DNA of 64,000 nt from Tenebrio molitor (Eukaryota > Arthropoda > Insecta > Coleoptera > Tenebrionidae). A model generated the notes under the pieces. The model worked only from the letters and a program-made list of their open reading frames with translations. It was not told the origin of the DNA and did not search any database. Location: positions 14,694,001 through 14,758,000 of the forward strand of contig NC_091047.1 of NCBI RefSeq assembly GCF_963966145.1, written 5' to 3'. This document shows, in pieces, positions 21,970-36,168 of this stretch (its first letter is position 1; each line of letters opens with the position of its first letter). Position numbers and translations under genes: made by a program.

Positions 21970-24080
21970 TCACATCCAAAGTTGAAATTTCAAAACTTCA
22001 AACTAGTTTAACAGTTAAATATTTTGTTTTTGATTAAATGTAAAATTTAAAATATTTTCTTCAGCAATAAGTGGAAGAGTTAAAAGACGCAATCAGTCTA
22101 AGCCTTTTCTAATCACATGATTAGTTCAGCTACTCACGTAATAAAATTATGAAATAACGGTTCAACATTGCCGGTTTGATTTATCACTAGGCGATTGTGT
22201 CAACGAAAGAAATTTCAACAATGAGCCCATCAGTTCCAGACAAAACGTCCGATTCGCACTATACAGCGTAACAGTAGTTCACAGGGTCTGTGGTCATCAC
22301 TCAATCATCACACACACAAACGGCCTGTCAAAGTGCCACACACGGAAACCCAGATTCCCCCAGATAATGCATAAAACATTCAAACATTGTAATTTATAAT
22401 ACAAAATTTCCCTGATTGTATCTGGTCCATTTTTCAAACACGTATGCGTGCGGTACCTTAAATCCACTCATTTTAAAGTCCAAATCTGCGATGCGGTCGT
22501 TCCGCACAGTGACGTTCGTTAATGTGCTATTCCTGAACAGAGGCATTATTATAATTAAGCGGTATCTACGCATAACATCAACATTGTTAAATTGTTCTCA
22601 GTTTTTTAACTTTTTATTGCCCAAAAATACTGTAATTATTGACGTTATATTGCGTACAATAAACTGAATTAGTCGAGAGGTTTTTCGAAGCTCTAGAATG
22701 TTAGCGGCACCTGAAAATTAACATCGACTGGACTAGTTGAAACATGTGGATCAGTTATCCGTCAATTAAAATTGTAATCTTCCGGGATGATCAAACTGAA
22801 GAGCGAAAAAAAACTACAGATGAACGATTCGCTTATTTGGCAAATTAAAACCTGCTGTGACGGTCACACATACAACGGTCGAAAGTATAACTTATTGCAT
22901 CTTTCTTACTAAAAAGCAGCTGATCAGCAGGTGGACCTGGATGATTGAACTTTTCTGACTACCTGGAAGGTATGTGGCCACCATGAAACCCGACGACATG
23001 TGCAAGTCGATCGACAACTCGCCAAGGTGCTAATTTCTTTAATTTCGGCAATTTTCGACCTTCTGTCACGGCTGCTATACTGACTCGCATATGTTATTTC
23101 AAAGAGAATGTACTTACGTAATTCTTACATTTTGTACATGCTGCTGGAAGGCTTTGCAGAATTGTTCCAACAGAGAGAACGCCAGAAGGTTTCTCTCAAC
23201 TGTAATTATTTAAATTTTTAAAACATCGTAATATAGAATATTTATTAATAACATCCGCTCCAAGCTTTCGGCTAGATATCGTTTTGCAACTTTTCAGCCT
23301 GAACAGCTTTTGCTTAAATTATTATTTAATTTAAGAATCCACTAAAAACCTAAAATATTAAAACCTCGCGAGCTAACCGGTTTTAATTACACATTATACA
23401 AATTTTCATTGCGTGGTAATTACCGTAATAATATTTAATACGAGCTCTTCTAGATGTGAACGCGATTAATCAGTTAATGCCCTATTCAACGCTGATGTAT
23501 GTTACGGTGTCGTTGAATTAATTTGGAATGTTATCGTACAACCAATATTTTTCTTCGCGGCTTTGTTCAGCCGACCACATGCATGTCCAATGGTCACATT
23601 TTAATGGAGAGAAATTGAACAGAATTCCAACAATAATTTTATCATGTGGTGATGTAGTATAAGAACAGTCCGGTCTCTTTTATTTACCTGAGTGAAACAC
23701 GAGCTGCGGTAAATTTGTGGAAATTTCTTATTTATGCACGGGGGTTTGCGTGAGTTCTTTAATGGTAAGTTTATTGAATAATTTTGTCGCTGAACAGATG
23801 GCGTAATCCTATGATTTAAACGATATTTTTAACCGCAAACTAAGTGTAATAACTATAATATTTCAAAGAAAATAACTACTCTCATTCCAGTGAAATTAAA
23901 ATTAGCCCAAACATGGAAAATAAAAGTACAAAGTTTTAAAAAAAATTGAAAACAAATTGTAAAACGTAAATACCTACAAATAAAATATAAATTAAAAACT
24001 TAATACATACAAAAATAATAATTTATTATATGTATGAATACTAAAAAAAAATGTGATTATTTAAATTATTATCTGTATGT
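21970..24080. other. Unique DNA with a promoter-like spot near 23.66-23.77 kb
   Basis: No coding exon was recognised. Around 23658 there is a TATA-like TATAAGA, and at about 23763-23771 ATGGTAAGT resembles a splice donor. Together they could mark a non-coding first exon, but there is nothing else to support it. 22900-23170 is moderately GC-richer. Confidence 0.25.
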
Positions 24081-24081
24081 A

Positions 24082-24324
24082 CAGTCGCGAGCAATAAATT
24101 TTGGTCGTCAATGTCATTCTTTGGCGCATTGAAAATGCTCCATTGTAAAACGTTCGTAAATATTATAAATCTATCATCCTATTGGATGACAGTAATTGTT
24201 TTTTTTTCTCATTTTTTTGACACTGTTGACATGGACTTAATCAGACAGGGAAATTTTTTGATTTCTTACAATCTAACAAAATTTTTAAATGACATTAACG
24301 ACCAAAATTTATTGCTTGCGACTG
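24082..24324. mobile_element. TA-flanked MITE CAGTCGCGAGCAATAAATTT
   Basis: A 37-base terminal repeat starting CAGTCGCGAGCAATAAATTT is mirrored at the right with CAGTCGCAAGCAATAAATTT. Two differences were seen over the match to AATGTCATT. TA is at 24080-24081 and 24325-24326. The open frame running through it is incidental. Confidence 0.9.
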
Positions 24325-24500
24325 TATATATAGCACACATTTACACTTTTTACACCCATTTATCTTTGTTACTTATGGAACTAATATCCAACATTGTTTA
24401 CTAGTTTTAGTTAGTTCATAAATGTTGGAGACCGTGCGGTAAATTTTAATCAGTTTAATGCGGCATCTTATATAGTAAGAAAATAGATCCTTATCTTATT

Positions 24501-24698
24501 GTTTATTTAAATTTATCCTCAAAGTTGGCGTTGAAGAGTCGATTGTGAACGACCACTTGTCCGTCTGCAGCGTAAAAACACAAACAACGGAAAATGTGAG
24601 GTTAGATTGAAACAGCTGATCCGTGATTTATAATCCGTGGTGGTACGTTCACAATCGACTGTTCAACGCCAATTTTGAGAATAAATTTAAACACCTCG
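24501..24698 (+). mobile_element. Foldback MITE GTGTTCATTTAAATTT (copy)
   Basis: CAAAGTTGGCGTTGAAGAGT and CGATTGTGAACG lie at the left, with GTTCACAATCGACTGTTCAA at the right. The core AGGTTAGATTGAAACAGCTG is in plus orientation. The outermost bases are eroded compared with the 16.9-kb copy. Confidence 0.8.
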
Positions 24699-25229
24699 TA
24701 TATTATTATTGGGTTAGGAATGAAACAAGTTTGTCAACATCTAACATAACATTAGAATGTCAATTTAAAAGTTTTCTGTATTACACTGATAACTTTTTTA
24801 AACCCTAATGTTGGCACAACATTTCCAATTATGCCATATAAGATATAAAGATTGTTACGAATAATTGCTTATAACAGTAAATTTGTATTTTTTTCGATTA
24901 TTGTTATTTGAATTTACCATCATCCCTTAGATTCTTTAGATGTTATAAAATGTTTGTAAGCTTATGCAGCTGCAACTCAATTATATAAATAAATATTTTA
25001 ACATCTTTGGACTGAACTAATTTTAAGTTAAGGAACTTTACATACTAGGGAAAATGCTTCCGGGAAAAATTTTAATTTAAAGTTGAAAAACTTTGATTGT
25101 ATTACCATTAAAGTTTTGAAAATTAACTTAACGTGACCACATTACTGACCGCTTAATTCTAAATTGTAAGTTATAAACTATTAAAACAATTTAAGTTTCT
25201 AAGTGAGTCTAGGAAATAGATTTACTCCG

Positions 25230-26110
25230 TGAACCGACGGTTACTGCTTCTTCGTGGGGGGAGGTTTTCCTCCGAAATTATGATGTACATCTTCAATTCT
25301 TACATTGAGCAATTCTGTTAACTGACTCGGTCGTTTTCATTTTCAGGGTGGAAAGTAACGACTGCCCTTAGCATTGGTGATTTGTACTGAATAAGTCCAT
25401 CCCGTTCTGTGAGCGGGTCACATGATTCAGAACAGTGGAAGGCAATCTGGCGGATCCGGCTTCGGATTTATGCTCGACCGGAAGCGGGTGCGTTTAGGAA
25501 TTCCGGCTGATGATTTGCAGCTCATATGGCCCTCCCGTTCCCCGCAAATCCGCACACCACCACGTCGCCACGGGGTGTCGGTTTTTCCGTTGTATTTTGC
25601 AGATCGCTTTTAGGGGATGTGTATATATTTATTAACTCCGGCAGTTTTCGATATAAATCAACATTTTTGTGTGCTGTTAAAGTGTGTGTAAAGATAAGGT
25701 GTTGATTTATTGACCGATTCGCGGTGTTTGTTTTTTACATTTTCGCGGCATATCACGTACGTTCTCTCTGATTTTTCAAGAATTCTTATTCTAACTTAGT
25801 CTCACCTCCGGTTAGAGGCGCTGGAGCGCGAACAAGAATACACCGTTTGACCCATATTTGCTGTGGTGGCTTTTTGAGCGCCCTAAAGACCTGCATCTTA
25901 CATGCTCGAGAATGCAGTCCAGGTGACAGGAAACATGCGGATCCTGTGACGTCATGCAATTACAATATCGGGCCATCAGCTGTTGCCATCAGCTGGGTCG
26001 CTACACTGCAAGATACGTTGGGTTCTCACTCTGCTGGAACGGAAGAAAGTCTTATCGGCTACCTACCTATTGCCTACTTACTACCTGACCTGTGGAGAAT
26101 AAAATGTCAC
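25230..26110. promoter_or_regulatory. GC-richer island, possible regulatory DNA or unrecognised exon
   Basis: Two blocks (25370-25615 and 25800-26110) are GC-richer than the surrounding DNA. The first holds a 63-codon frame (25422-25613) with GGSGFGFMLDRKRVRLGIPA and a proline/arginine-rich continuation, with no named domain. The second has CAGCTG twice near 25978-25994 and a frame (25847-26149) without recognisable features. Neither has convincing splice sites. Confidence 0.25.
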
Positions 26111-26149
26111 AAATATATCATTATTATTCATCTTAAGGTTGTCATGTAG

Positions 26150-28246
26150 TATGGCGTGTCTGACTCTCAAGTTGACAATCGAAAAATGGTTGAGAATATG
26201 ACATTACCGTTTAACCCAAAATTAAGACCTTTGAACACACGTTAATATGTACTTTTACACGCACACACAGATCCGATGATGTAGAGCGTAAAATTTCAAC
26301 AAGCATGTGTAGATAAGCCGAACATAAAACCCACCCTTAAATATTGGATACCGTTCTTATCGATAGCTTCCTTTGGTAAGTTGTAGTGCTTTTTTTTTAA
26401 AATAGCCAATAAATGATAAACGTTTAGTCATCCATTGATTCATTGATAATTTCAAATATGAAATCAAAGTAAAAAAGCTGAATAAAATCTTTGAATAATA
26501 AATCAATTTAAAATTTTGATTTAGTTAATAGAATTGTTGAATATTAAATATGTACAATATGTATAAAAACATGAAAAGTTTTCGGTTGTCTAAAAAACAT
26601 CGGAAGAAAATTACATACTTGGTGTCGTTATAAAAGCTGAAGATGTTGAGAAAATTGGGTTACGACTTACAACATCCATTTCGTAGGGAGAAATTTTAAG
26701 AAAGAACTTGCACTATCTCAGCTGCAACTAAAATTTTTATAAATATTTAATCTGTACTTTGAAAGTAAACCAAGTACATACATGTTTAGTTTTGGCATTT
26801 TACTGTCAGAAAACTAAGTTCAATTTTGATAAGAGCGATAAAGAGTACCTACATTGATATCAAGACAACTGAGGGAAATCTGTTTATCGTTTATTGTTGA
26901 GACTTCAAAATGGGTGAAGTTTTAGATGGAAAGGTGAACATCGCGTTAAACTAGTGTAAAGATGTTTATGATACAAAGAGCTTCTAATGCAATAGTGGTG
27001 CTTTGTGTACGTATTTAACATTTTCCACATCCATTTGCATAGAACTTCCTTACAATGAATCGTTAGAAATTATTAGAAAATATGAAGTAACAATATAATA
27101 GCTACAAATAAGCTACATTTGTGTTATAATTCAATAATGTCACGAGAATATTTTGCTTTGAAAAACTTAATTATTATTTCATGGTAATTAAAATCACACC
27201 GAAGATTTGCATAATACGTCCAATCGATCATATTTTGTAATTAATTTTTTTTAGTCAGAGTGAAAATTTTAACCTGAAAAACATCACATTCAAATACTAT
27301 GGTTTAAATCTGTAATCCAACAACCGACAGCAATTAATTATATATTAGGGATGTGCCCGAAAAACAATTTAAAGAGAAATCATTGTATACAAAAATGATT
27401 TAAACAAGTCAACAAAAACTCTTCATCATATCTGAGATATACATAGTTACGCACTTTTGTTTGTATTCCTGCACCGTAATGGTACGTTTTAAAATTACCA
27501 TTTCCTGAAACTTGGAGTTTTATTAACGAACCGTCACTCTGTTCTTATCTGTAATGGTTATAAACTCTCTTTACTCTAAATGTGGAAGGAAGCAACATGT
27601 TTTTGTTGTCGTGTGTTGAATTTCCTTAAGCTCTCAACGATAGGCTAGGCATGCAATAAGTTGGTAATAATTTAAATGACTGTATAATTAACAAAAATTT
27701 GGACATTTTTTATTTCGACTTCCGATCACGCAGTTGGATACTGAAAAATTACAGATCTGTTAAAAACGAATGAGTTTATTTTGAAATGACAAAATTTTGA
27801 TTATTCAGTTGTGGATTAAACTGTACGCTTAATTGCTTAGGTATTTTAGTTCATTCATAACTAAATGGACGATCTATTATATTGGTAGTTAATTATATGT
27901 TACCTCTCATTACAAATTACATATATTAGGTAAACCGTACCAGAGACTGAATTAACTTTAGTAGAAGTAATTAAAGCGATCAAAATAATGACACATTATT
28001 TATCATATTACAACCATTACAAATAATAAATTGTGCAAATAAAAATTTATTTGTGTTTATAGGTCAGTGTTTTACATATTAAAAAACTACAAAACAGGAT
28101 GCGGGTTTTATAAAATGAATATACCTTTTAAACGGCAAACAGGTGCTGGCTGCATTCATTATATACTGTGAGACTGCATAAGAAAACCCTTATTAATAAG
28201 TTAGTAACAACGAAGGTACAACCAACCAGCATCTTCTTATACCGTG
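26150..28246. other. AT-rich unique DNA, nothing recognised
   Basis: No gene, RNA or transposon ends were seen. Confidence 0.45.
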
Positions 28247-28561
28247 AGATCAACAATTACTTTGATTGTGTCAGATTTTTCGTATCTTTGCTAACTCAGC
28301 TAATAAACAACTCTCACTATTAATCAAATTTTAACACAAAAATGGTTTTTACTTCAGAACATAAAAGATTCATCATTGTTTTCAATAATAAAGAATGGAC
28401 ATGCCTGTTTGGCAGAGTTTCGACAAAAATTGCCAAATTTAAATGGAAACAGGTGTATGCAACCAAAAGTACTTCCATGCACCCAGAGCATCTGAACGTC
28501 TAGATATGGACATACGTTCAAAATCTCAAAGGCTTCTTTGATGTAAATAATTGTTGATCGC
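28247..28561 (+). mobile_element. Inverted-repeat element GATCAACA (copy 2)
   Basis: GATCAACAATTAC at the left faces TAATTGTTGATCG at the right. The interior matches the copy at 10564-10907. A plus-strand frame near 28342 (MVFTSEHKRFIIVFNNKEWT) looks like the start of a transposase that soon degenerates; in copy 1 the matching region is also broken. The minus-strand ORF here is a shadow. Confidence 0.7.
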
Positions 28562-29030
28562 ACGATAGAATTTGATCAACAAAAGGTGAATATTTTTGAA
28601 AACGTGCTGTGTAACTTAATAAAATGTCACTTATCAATTACATATTACAGTTATTAAAAATTTCTAAGTGAATTGTATTTAAAAAAAAGAAGATTTTCAC
28701 TCGAGAACATCAAATCATGAATTCATGAAAGAATCCTGTTTTCGTCGAAATGGGAACGTTTTATCATTGCTGTTAGTGTGATTGACGCTACGAGGCACGT
28801 TTTCAGAAGTTTGGTTTTCCATAGCTACCCTTTTTTCTTTTTTGATTGAATTAAAGACTAGAAATTGGAAAGTTTAGAAACGCCACAAAATATACAGGTA
28901 GGCCACAGAAAATAAACAGGGTGGTAATAAGGTATTAAGTTAATATGGAACACTTATTTTTACTTTTTAGAAAACGAGGCGACACCTAAAATTGACTTGC
29001 GGGGGACATATGTACATACATATATGGAGC

Positions 29031-29334
29031 TATACTAAGGACAACGTAACATTTTATCTGCCCTGCCCATTTCATTTTCTTAGTTACCAATCAAATAGGT
29101 TGTTAAGACCATCTGATTTACACAGTAAAAATTTCTGACATTCGAATTGTTTTAATGACATTTTATTTTTTAGAACCTAAAACAATAATTGTGGACTTGA
29201 CAGCAAAATTCTAACCTTAACTTTTTTACGTCGCAAATGTGATGAAAAGTTGTACAGATTGAATATGGCTTTGATTCTGATTGGTCAATTTTAGTGGGCG
29301 GAGCAGATAAAAAGTTATAACGGCAATACTATAG
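29031..29334. mobile_element. Degenerate inverted-repeat element
   Basis: GTAACATTTTATCTGCCCTG at the left and, inverted, TAACTTTTTATCTGCTCCGC at the right are followed inside by CCCA and CCAATCA on both sides. Outermost bases TATACTA/TAGTATA suggest TA flanks. No coding frame. Confidence 0.55.
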
Positions 29335-32300
29335 TTTAGATCGTTTTTCACTTATATCTCCAAAACTTTACTCGCAATCCAATAAGAGTCTCTAAAGGAA
29401 AAATTTAGAATTAAAATTCCATATTTTTTCCAAAAAATATCTTTGTTGATATTTTTTTTTTAATTTTAAATGAAAAAAAAAAAATGAAAACTAACACGTA
29501 TGTTACTATTGCATGACATTTATATTTTTTGGTTTTTTATTTCAAAGTGTATCGTACTTTCAGATGTGGCTGTATAAATTTTAACTAACACTGTTGTACA
29601 AACTAGTACAAATTTAAACTTTTTCCTATCTAATTATGCTAACCGTTCTTAAAGTGCAATCAGATGCACCTGGCAGTTATCACATTTTTGTTGTTTTACT
29701 ATAATAACGTGACACATATTACTATTAGAATCCACCATCTGCTAGTGAAAATGACCTACATGATATTACGTATGATATATTTTTGTGCTACGTAAGAAGT
29801 AAATTTCTATTTGTTTTTTGCAACCGCATTCTTTACTTTTGGTAAGGATAAATGTTATAACTTATAATAATCTATATTTTACTTTTAGATTATATAAGTA
29901 CCTAAGAATTAGTTACAAAAAAAAAAATATATTGCAAATTTTAACGGTAGCAAATGATGACTATTTAGGCACCTACTTCGATACTTTTTTCTTAATTTAT
30001 ACGACTACCAGGTTATACAACTATTTGAAACAAATTTGAATATTTCGATGACCAATTTAAAAAATTGATTTGTCCTTTACACGTTAATACTACATCTTTT
30101 GTTCTACTAAATTATCTTTATACCAAAGATGCTTTTTGTTTGTCATCAATAAACTATATATTGACAAAGTTTAAATAAACTGGAACAAATTTGGCTATTA
30201 TGTATTAGTCATTTACAACTAGGTCATTATCGAAATTACTTTATTTACTTATGTCACAGGCATAATTTTGAATTGAGTTCAAGCAAGTAAGTCACTTAAG
30301 CGATATAATAATCATTGTACACCTTTATGATTAAATTTAGGTCACTGAAAATTGCATTTGGTAATCAGTTTTATGGAATCTTAGTTTTAACACTATTTTA
30401 AAATATAACACAAACAGATGACTGTTTATTTTTATAATTAGGAGTGGTTATAAATAAAAATAGATCAGCCTATTTAATTAAAACTTCATTTAGTGTGAAA
30501 ATACATCAATCCTAGATTATGTTGAAAATACTTTCCGCTCCCGAGATAAATTTATAGCTTTTTATTAATAAATGTTGGACGGATAAAGAAAGTGTGATCT
30601 TCACGATTTATACGTTGTCGTTGTTAACCACATGAAATAAATATCTACTACAAAACCACGATTTTTTTTATTGTTGTCAACAAGAATGATTAAAATTAAT
30701 ATTAAAAAAATCACGTACTCGTAGATTAACAAAAGCAAAGTAAGTTGCGAAAATGTAATATGTTGGTTGCACCGAGAATTTGGTTAGGATCATTATTCCT
30801 CGTGAATCACCCTGCATTTTTGTATTTTTAAAAACACAAATTATACCAAGTAAAAAGTGGTACATACTTAAATTGAAAACTATTTACAGCAAAAACTGAA
30901 TCGACATTAATGGACAATTCTAGCTGTACTTTAAAATTTAAAACAAATAATACCCCTATCACTTTACTAAGGTGTAATTAATTTAATCCTTTTCCTTCTT
31001 TCATACATTTTTGGTAGCTATTTTTGATAACTGTAAGGTTTTTTAATTAATTTTACGTGGCACTTGGAATTCGCCTATCTTAATTTGATGATTTTTACTT
31101 GAAATCATTATCAAATAAAAATAGTATCATTAAAAGAAAAGTTTATTATTTCCGGTTAAATTCGAGATACACCACGTCCATTATGCACCTTATCAGGCCC
31201 ACTAAATAATCTATTAATTACGCCAGTCACCATAATCTTTTTCGAAGAAAACTCACTGTCCTAATTATAAATTAAATGCTAATTAAAATGTTTATTGTTT
31301 CAATTTATTGCATATCAAATTCCCAAGTTGTAACAAATTAAAACACGCATTTAAATGTGCTTTTACAAGTGTGTTAATTTAACACCAATGTGAACATAAA
31401 GCGTTATTTAATTAGTGATATTAATAATAAACGTTAGTTTTGTGAATTTTTCGGTGTGTAATAACTTAGAACACTTAAATATTAGTATAACCCAGTCATT
31501 TACTCATTTCGTAGTCGATGATAATTTGTTTTATGGTCTGCCGCCACATAAGATTATTTTAATCTATTTCCTCTCCAAGATGTGGCAGCCTGCTTAGTCC
31601 ACCCAACCGTGGATGAGTTCGGTGAAACTGCCTACGCATAAAGTTCTTTTTATGCTTGCAAGTGGAATATTCGGAGGCTCTAATGCCAGACATCAATCTT
31701 ACTCTAGCACTTGAGCTAATTCAGGCATTTTTCCCTTTTCAATATTTCGAAGGTGACAATCAAATCATGGTATCGATCAACTCCAAACAACTCCCTCTGC
31801 GATAGCGGTATCAATTAGTAATTTTGCCGACAAAGACGGCAAATATTACAATGTATGTGTCATTTGTAAACACATATTATCTTGATTATAATGTGAACCA
31901 TTTCGTTTCAGTAACGTCCACCATTTCTTATTACATAATCTGTAATTAGAGACTGTAGGAACGGTGGTGTTTTCTAAGTTTTATACGCCGTGCACTACAC
32001 ACTGGTTTATGTTAAAGACAGGACTCACCCTCAATCTCGCCCCTATAGCGCGAGAAAGTAAGGTCTGTAATTATCGTCCGCACCCAAATTGTATCACTTT
32101 GTTCTTCTTCCATAAATTTAGACATTTTGGCATCGACTTTAGGACCGCTAAATATTTTACTGTACTGATTATTTAACTCCGTAACATTCTAGATCGTAAA
32201 CATTAACGTGAGCAATATAGAGGGATATCAAAAACGGTTTAAACTGTTTGCCAAACAGAAAATACAAACATTAAACACTCGTAACATTCACAGCACATTC

Positions 32301-34880
32301 CCACAATGTTGTCAGAACGTCGAGGGCTTAGAATTAATAAAAACTAATTAACTACAGAATTTTACCTACTCTGCTGGCCATTTTGCTCTAAACCGGATGG
32401 TCGTTCAACGACCAGGTAGAAAGCTGAAGGCTGAGTCCCTTTCGAGATTACAAGATAAGCTCATTATCATAACGCAGACGTAGGGACATACATGAGCGAC
32501 CTTCTCCCTTTAAACCTGGTGATAGGCGATATTTAAAATTTAAAAAGACGTGGTAAACCCGATGCGTTATAAAAATAAGGGACAGGTAGAGACGGTTTCG
32601 ATCGGCATCTTTGACTGACACATGCTTGTGCCATCGGCTACACTATACAATGTACGTGACATGAACGATATAAGACATTATCTACGTGACCAAGATTTTT
32701 TTCATTGGTCTATGTAATCGTGAAATTTGTGGGCCACTATTCGTCAACATGACACGTTTCATGAGATGACAAAACGCAACTTACTAATGGAAAGATGCAC
32801 AAAATTTCAACACTAACTGACCATAACACGTTTGGCAAAAAATGTTTAGATAATGAGTAATATTTAAACATAACAAGTATTTTATCAATTTACATAATAC
32901 AGAAACAATTGGGATTAGTGCACTGTGTAGTATGGTGGCTGATAATTATGTATTTGCACATTTAATGCCGTTCTCAAACATTGTTGTTTATGCAAATATT
33001 TGTCACGCCGAATAAATGTTTAATTTATTTCAATTACATATGAAACACTTTCGGTACTTTACATTTTCCTTCACAAAAAATTCTTTTCTTGCTAATTGTT
33101 CGGTAAACATAAATTTTTATTACACTAGTCGTACTAATACTCTGCGTAAATCCAGCATGTCTATTCATGCCAGTTGATGGACCATTTACCTACCATTCAT
33201 TTCAAAAGACCAGCTGACGGTACGGTACGTTGTGATAATAAAACAAGAATCTCAAAAGAGTTCTGGGAATTTTTAAGAAACTGGCCTGTCTTCTTCATAT
33301 TCGACTCAACACCGATAATGTCTCCCAGGTGTATGGTGTATGGGAGAAAACCACTTTTTTTACTGGTTTCGTTATGGACGGGGTTTTTCTATAGGTGCGA
33401 TGGAACATCTCTGAGGAAATGATCAACTTTTATAACGAAATTTAGATGTTCCACTATCAAAGGTTTTCTGTATCGGCGGCATTTCAAATATTCAAAAATT
33501 CCTTTTCGGTCTGACTTGATCAATTATTTAGGTAATTCCACACCAATTAACCAGAGTAACATGTTGTTATAACCTTATTTGATGCCAGAAACTTTTTATT
33601 AAAATGCTTACTTTAACAGACAATCTGTGTCTATTCAAAACTGAAAAATAAAGTATGTAAATATGTAAGAGATCTTCTGTTCCATTTGTGTTTCACAGAT
33701 TTAATAAATTTGAATGCTTGTTACTTTAAATAATAGTCTATTATATTCTAAATAGATGGATTATTGGAATTGACATACACTATAAATAATTAAATACATC
33801 ACATACCAAATAATTGTCTTTAGTGTTAACATAACGAGATGACACCACCAGGAGTGTCATTTTCTTATTCACTCTATACACTCTTTATTATATTTTAAAC
33901 ACACACTGTTTCAAGAATTTTGTATTACATTATTTGTTTCAAATTACCTTATTACATGTTTTAAGGAATTGCCACAGTTCCCAGTAAAGTTCCATCTACT
34001 GAATATGTTAGACGAGAGTTTATTAATTCTGAAGTTTTTGTATTAACAAAAACTAAAGTAAAAATAAAATTAAACAAATAAAATGATTACAATTTGAGTG
34101 TTAGATTGCGTGAGATCATAAATATATCTAAGTAGATTTAATTGCTGTAATTTATTGCAGTAGCATTTCAGGTGCAACTTAATTGCTGTCGTAACTTTCG
34201 AAATTTCAGATACTACAAATTAATAAATTTTACTAAAAAAATTTCCATATCTTTTATGGTAATGGAGTACGTAAAATTTTAAATGACTACTTCAACACGC
34301 GAATTGTACATTTTAATGTAATGCGCTATAAGGTAATACTTCTCGGCTAATAACATTATGCATGTATGTAAATACTGTGCATTGTAGCAATGCAAAATTC
34401 TGTTAATTAAATAATTCTAGAATAATGAATAGTGTTTTTATTGATGTTCAAGTAGTTGATGAACCGATCTGCCCAGAGTTATAAATACTGACCAAGTAAA
34501 GTTTATTCTTAACTACTTTATGCATGAGATTCTGAATTAAAATACTAATTGTAATTTAAATTGAACGATTTAATAAAGCTGGAGTACCGCCAGCTAACAG
34601 TGTCGTGTCAAAGTGCAAATTATTGAGTGGTGCACGTGGAGTCAGGTTATTTCCATTTGAATAGAATTCGTAATTCAGTGTTGAATAATTTCAAACTTTG
34701 ATTGTTGTGTAACTGTACATTTCATTACAAACCTTCTCACACGCCAAATATAATCATCTCCTTTCTACGGAGTCTTCTCGGCAACGTCGACTGGAACGGA
34801 ATCTACTGTACGTAAACAAGTGGTTCTACCACCCTCTCCGACCTTACTGAAAATTCAAAGCGCAACTTGAATAAATGCCA
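29335..34880. other. Long AT-rich unique stretch, no gene recognised
   Basis: About 5.5 kb show no transposon ends or credible exon. Small structures are an odd-length palindrome TGGTCGTTCAACGACCA (32398-32414) and an inverted pair TGGAACATCT/AGATGTTCCA (33401-33410, 33444-33453). 32380-32760 is somewhat GC-richer. The frame at 33174-33422 has no domain. Confidence 0.4.
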
Positions 34881-35836
34881 AAAAGATTATTATTGGTTGT
34901 TTTGATAATTAGGGACTGCTTCTTGGGAAACTGATGACATGTGCCTTATTAAGAAAAGCGGAAATTCGTCGCGAAGTATGGTAATTAGTTGTGGAAAAAG
35001 TCGGTGTCCGCACTGGCTGGAAAATATAAATTGTCGACGGGAGAGAATTAAATTTAATCCGACAAAAGATGTTCCTCCTATGCTTAACAAACTAGCAGGA
35101 CTTTTTGCCGCTTTCCGCGATTCAAGACGTTTGTTACTTATTGCGGTCGTGCACTCCCCAACAGTCATTAATATTTTACCCTTTGCCATTTCTTGAAATT
35201 GCTGAGGTTTGGTTTTGTTGTCGAGAAATTCGATTACGAGATAACGCAAGCCTAAATTTAAATTTCTATAGAAATAGATGTCATCGTCGTCTTAAAGCTT
35301 CCTTTCCACTTCAGTCGTGCTCATTCATTAGTATTTTAAATTAAAAATAATTATTCCTAAAAGGAAATTTTTGCTGTGGAGATTTCTGGTGTAAAATGTC
35401 AAACACACACAATTTGTTAACAAGTTTCTTTTGAAGTGTGGAGTTTTTTAACTTCCTTTCAAACTAACAATTAAGAGCAGTCAACTCGTACCTTACTTCC
35501 TATGATATTTTAATGATATTCACAACATAGAAATAACTTTTTCAAATTAAATTTAAATTAAACTTTCCTTAACAACATTTGACTTCAACGCGCCTGTGTT
35601 CTGTCAAATGCACTAAAGATCGTTGCTACTTACTTTCAAAAACATAGTAATAAATATCTATTTCCTAGCCTAGACAAAAAATGTTTGTCGTCATTGATTT
35701 ATTAAACGACTGAAACGTAAACATTAAACACCCAGTTTAATTACTACACAGAATGTATTACACATTTTTTGCTAAAACAATTTTACGCTAAATGTCATGT
35801 CAATTAGGCATTTTAACCACCGTTAATTATAAGTAT
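34881..35836. other. Open on both strands, no recognised gene
   Basis: 34890-35249 on the minus strand (119 codons) overlaps 34939-35196 on the plus strand (85 codons). Neither contains a known motif or a credible splice context, and which strand, if either, codes cannot be told by eye. The remainder is AT-rich with nothing seen. Confidence 0.3.
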
Positions 35837-36029
35837 CCGGTGTTCATTTAAATTTATCCTCAAAGTTGGCGTTGAAGAGTCGATTGTGAACGCACCACTC
35901 GTCAGTTTGCGGAGTAAAAACACAACCAACGCAAAAAAGTAGGTTAGATTTAAACAGCTGATCCGTGATCTGTAATCCGTGCTGCGTTCACAATCGGTTA
36001 CTTTGAGGATAAATTTAAATGAACACCCG
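35837..36029 (+). mobile_element. Foldback MITE GTGTTCATTTAAATTT (copy)
   Basis: The left arm is nearly intact (CCGGTGTTCATTTAAATTTA, CAAAGTTGGCGTTGAAGAGT). The core contains AGGTTAGATTTAAACAGCTG and ATCCGTGATCTGTAATCCGT in plus orientation. The right arm has lost the CTTCAACGCCAA segment but keeps AAATTTAAATGAACACCCG. Confidence 0.85.
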
Positions 36030-36168
36030 ATATGTATACCCTGCAATCTATTTGTAAATGCTTTTATTTGAACTCTCATTTTCTTAATAAACACATGAAA
36101 CGAAAATATCCCATGAATAGTCGTATTAAAATGTAATATTTGCAGTACTTGCTTGTTTAACATTCTCG

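Noticed and set aside
24111..24404. 97-codon plus-strand frame
   Set aside because: It lies mostly inside a 243-base MITE and crosses its right terminal repeat.
29440..29485. Poly-T/poly-A pair as a possible retroelement tail
   Set aside because: No retroelement sequence adjoins it; it is more likely simple low-complexity DNA that can fold as a weak hairpin.
33174..33422. 82-codon plus-strand frame
   Set aside because: No family resemblance, no splice sites and no repeat context.
34890..35249. 119-codon minus-strand frame overlapping an 85-codon plus-strand frame
   Set aside because: No recognisable domain, no splice context, and both strands are open, which points to chance. It is mentioned only as an unassigned stretch.
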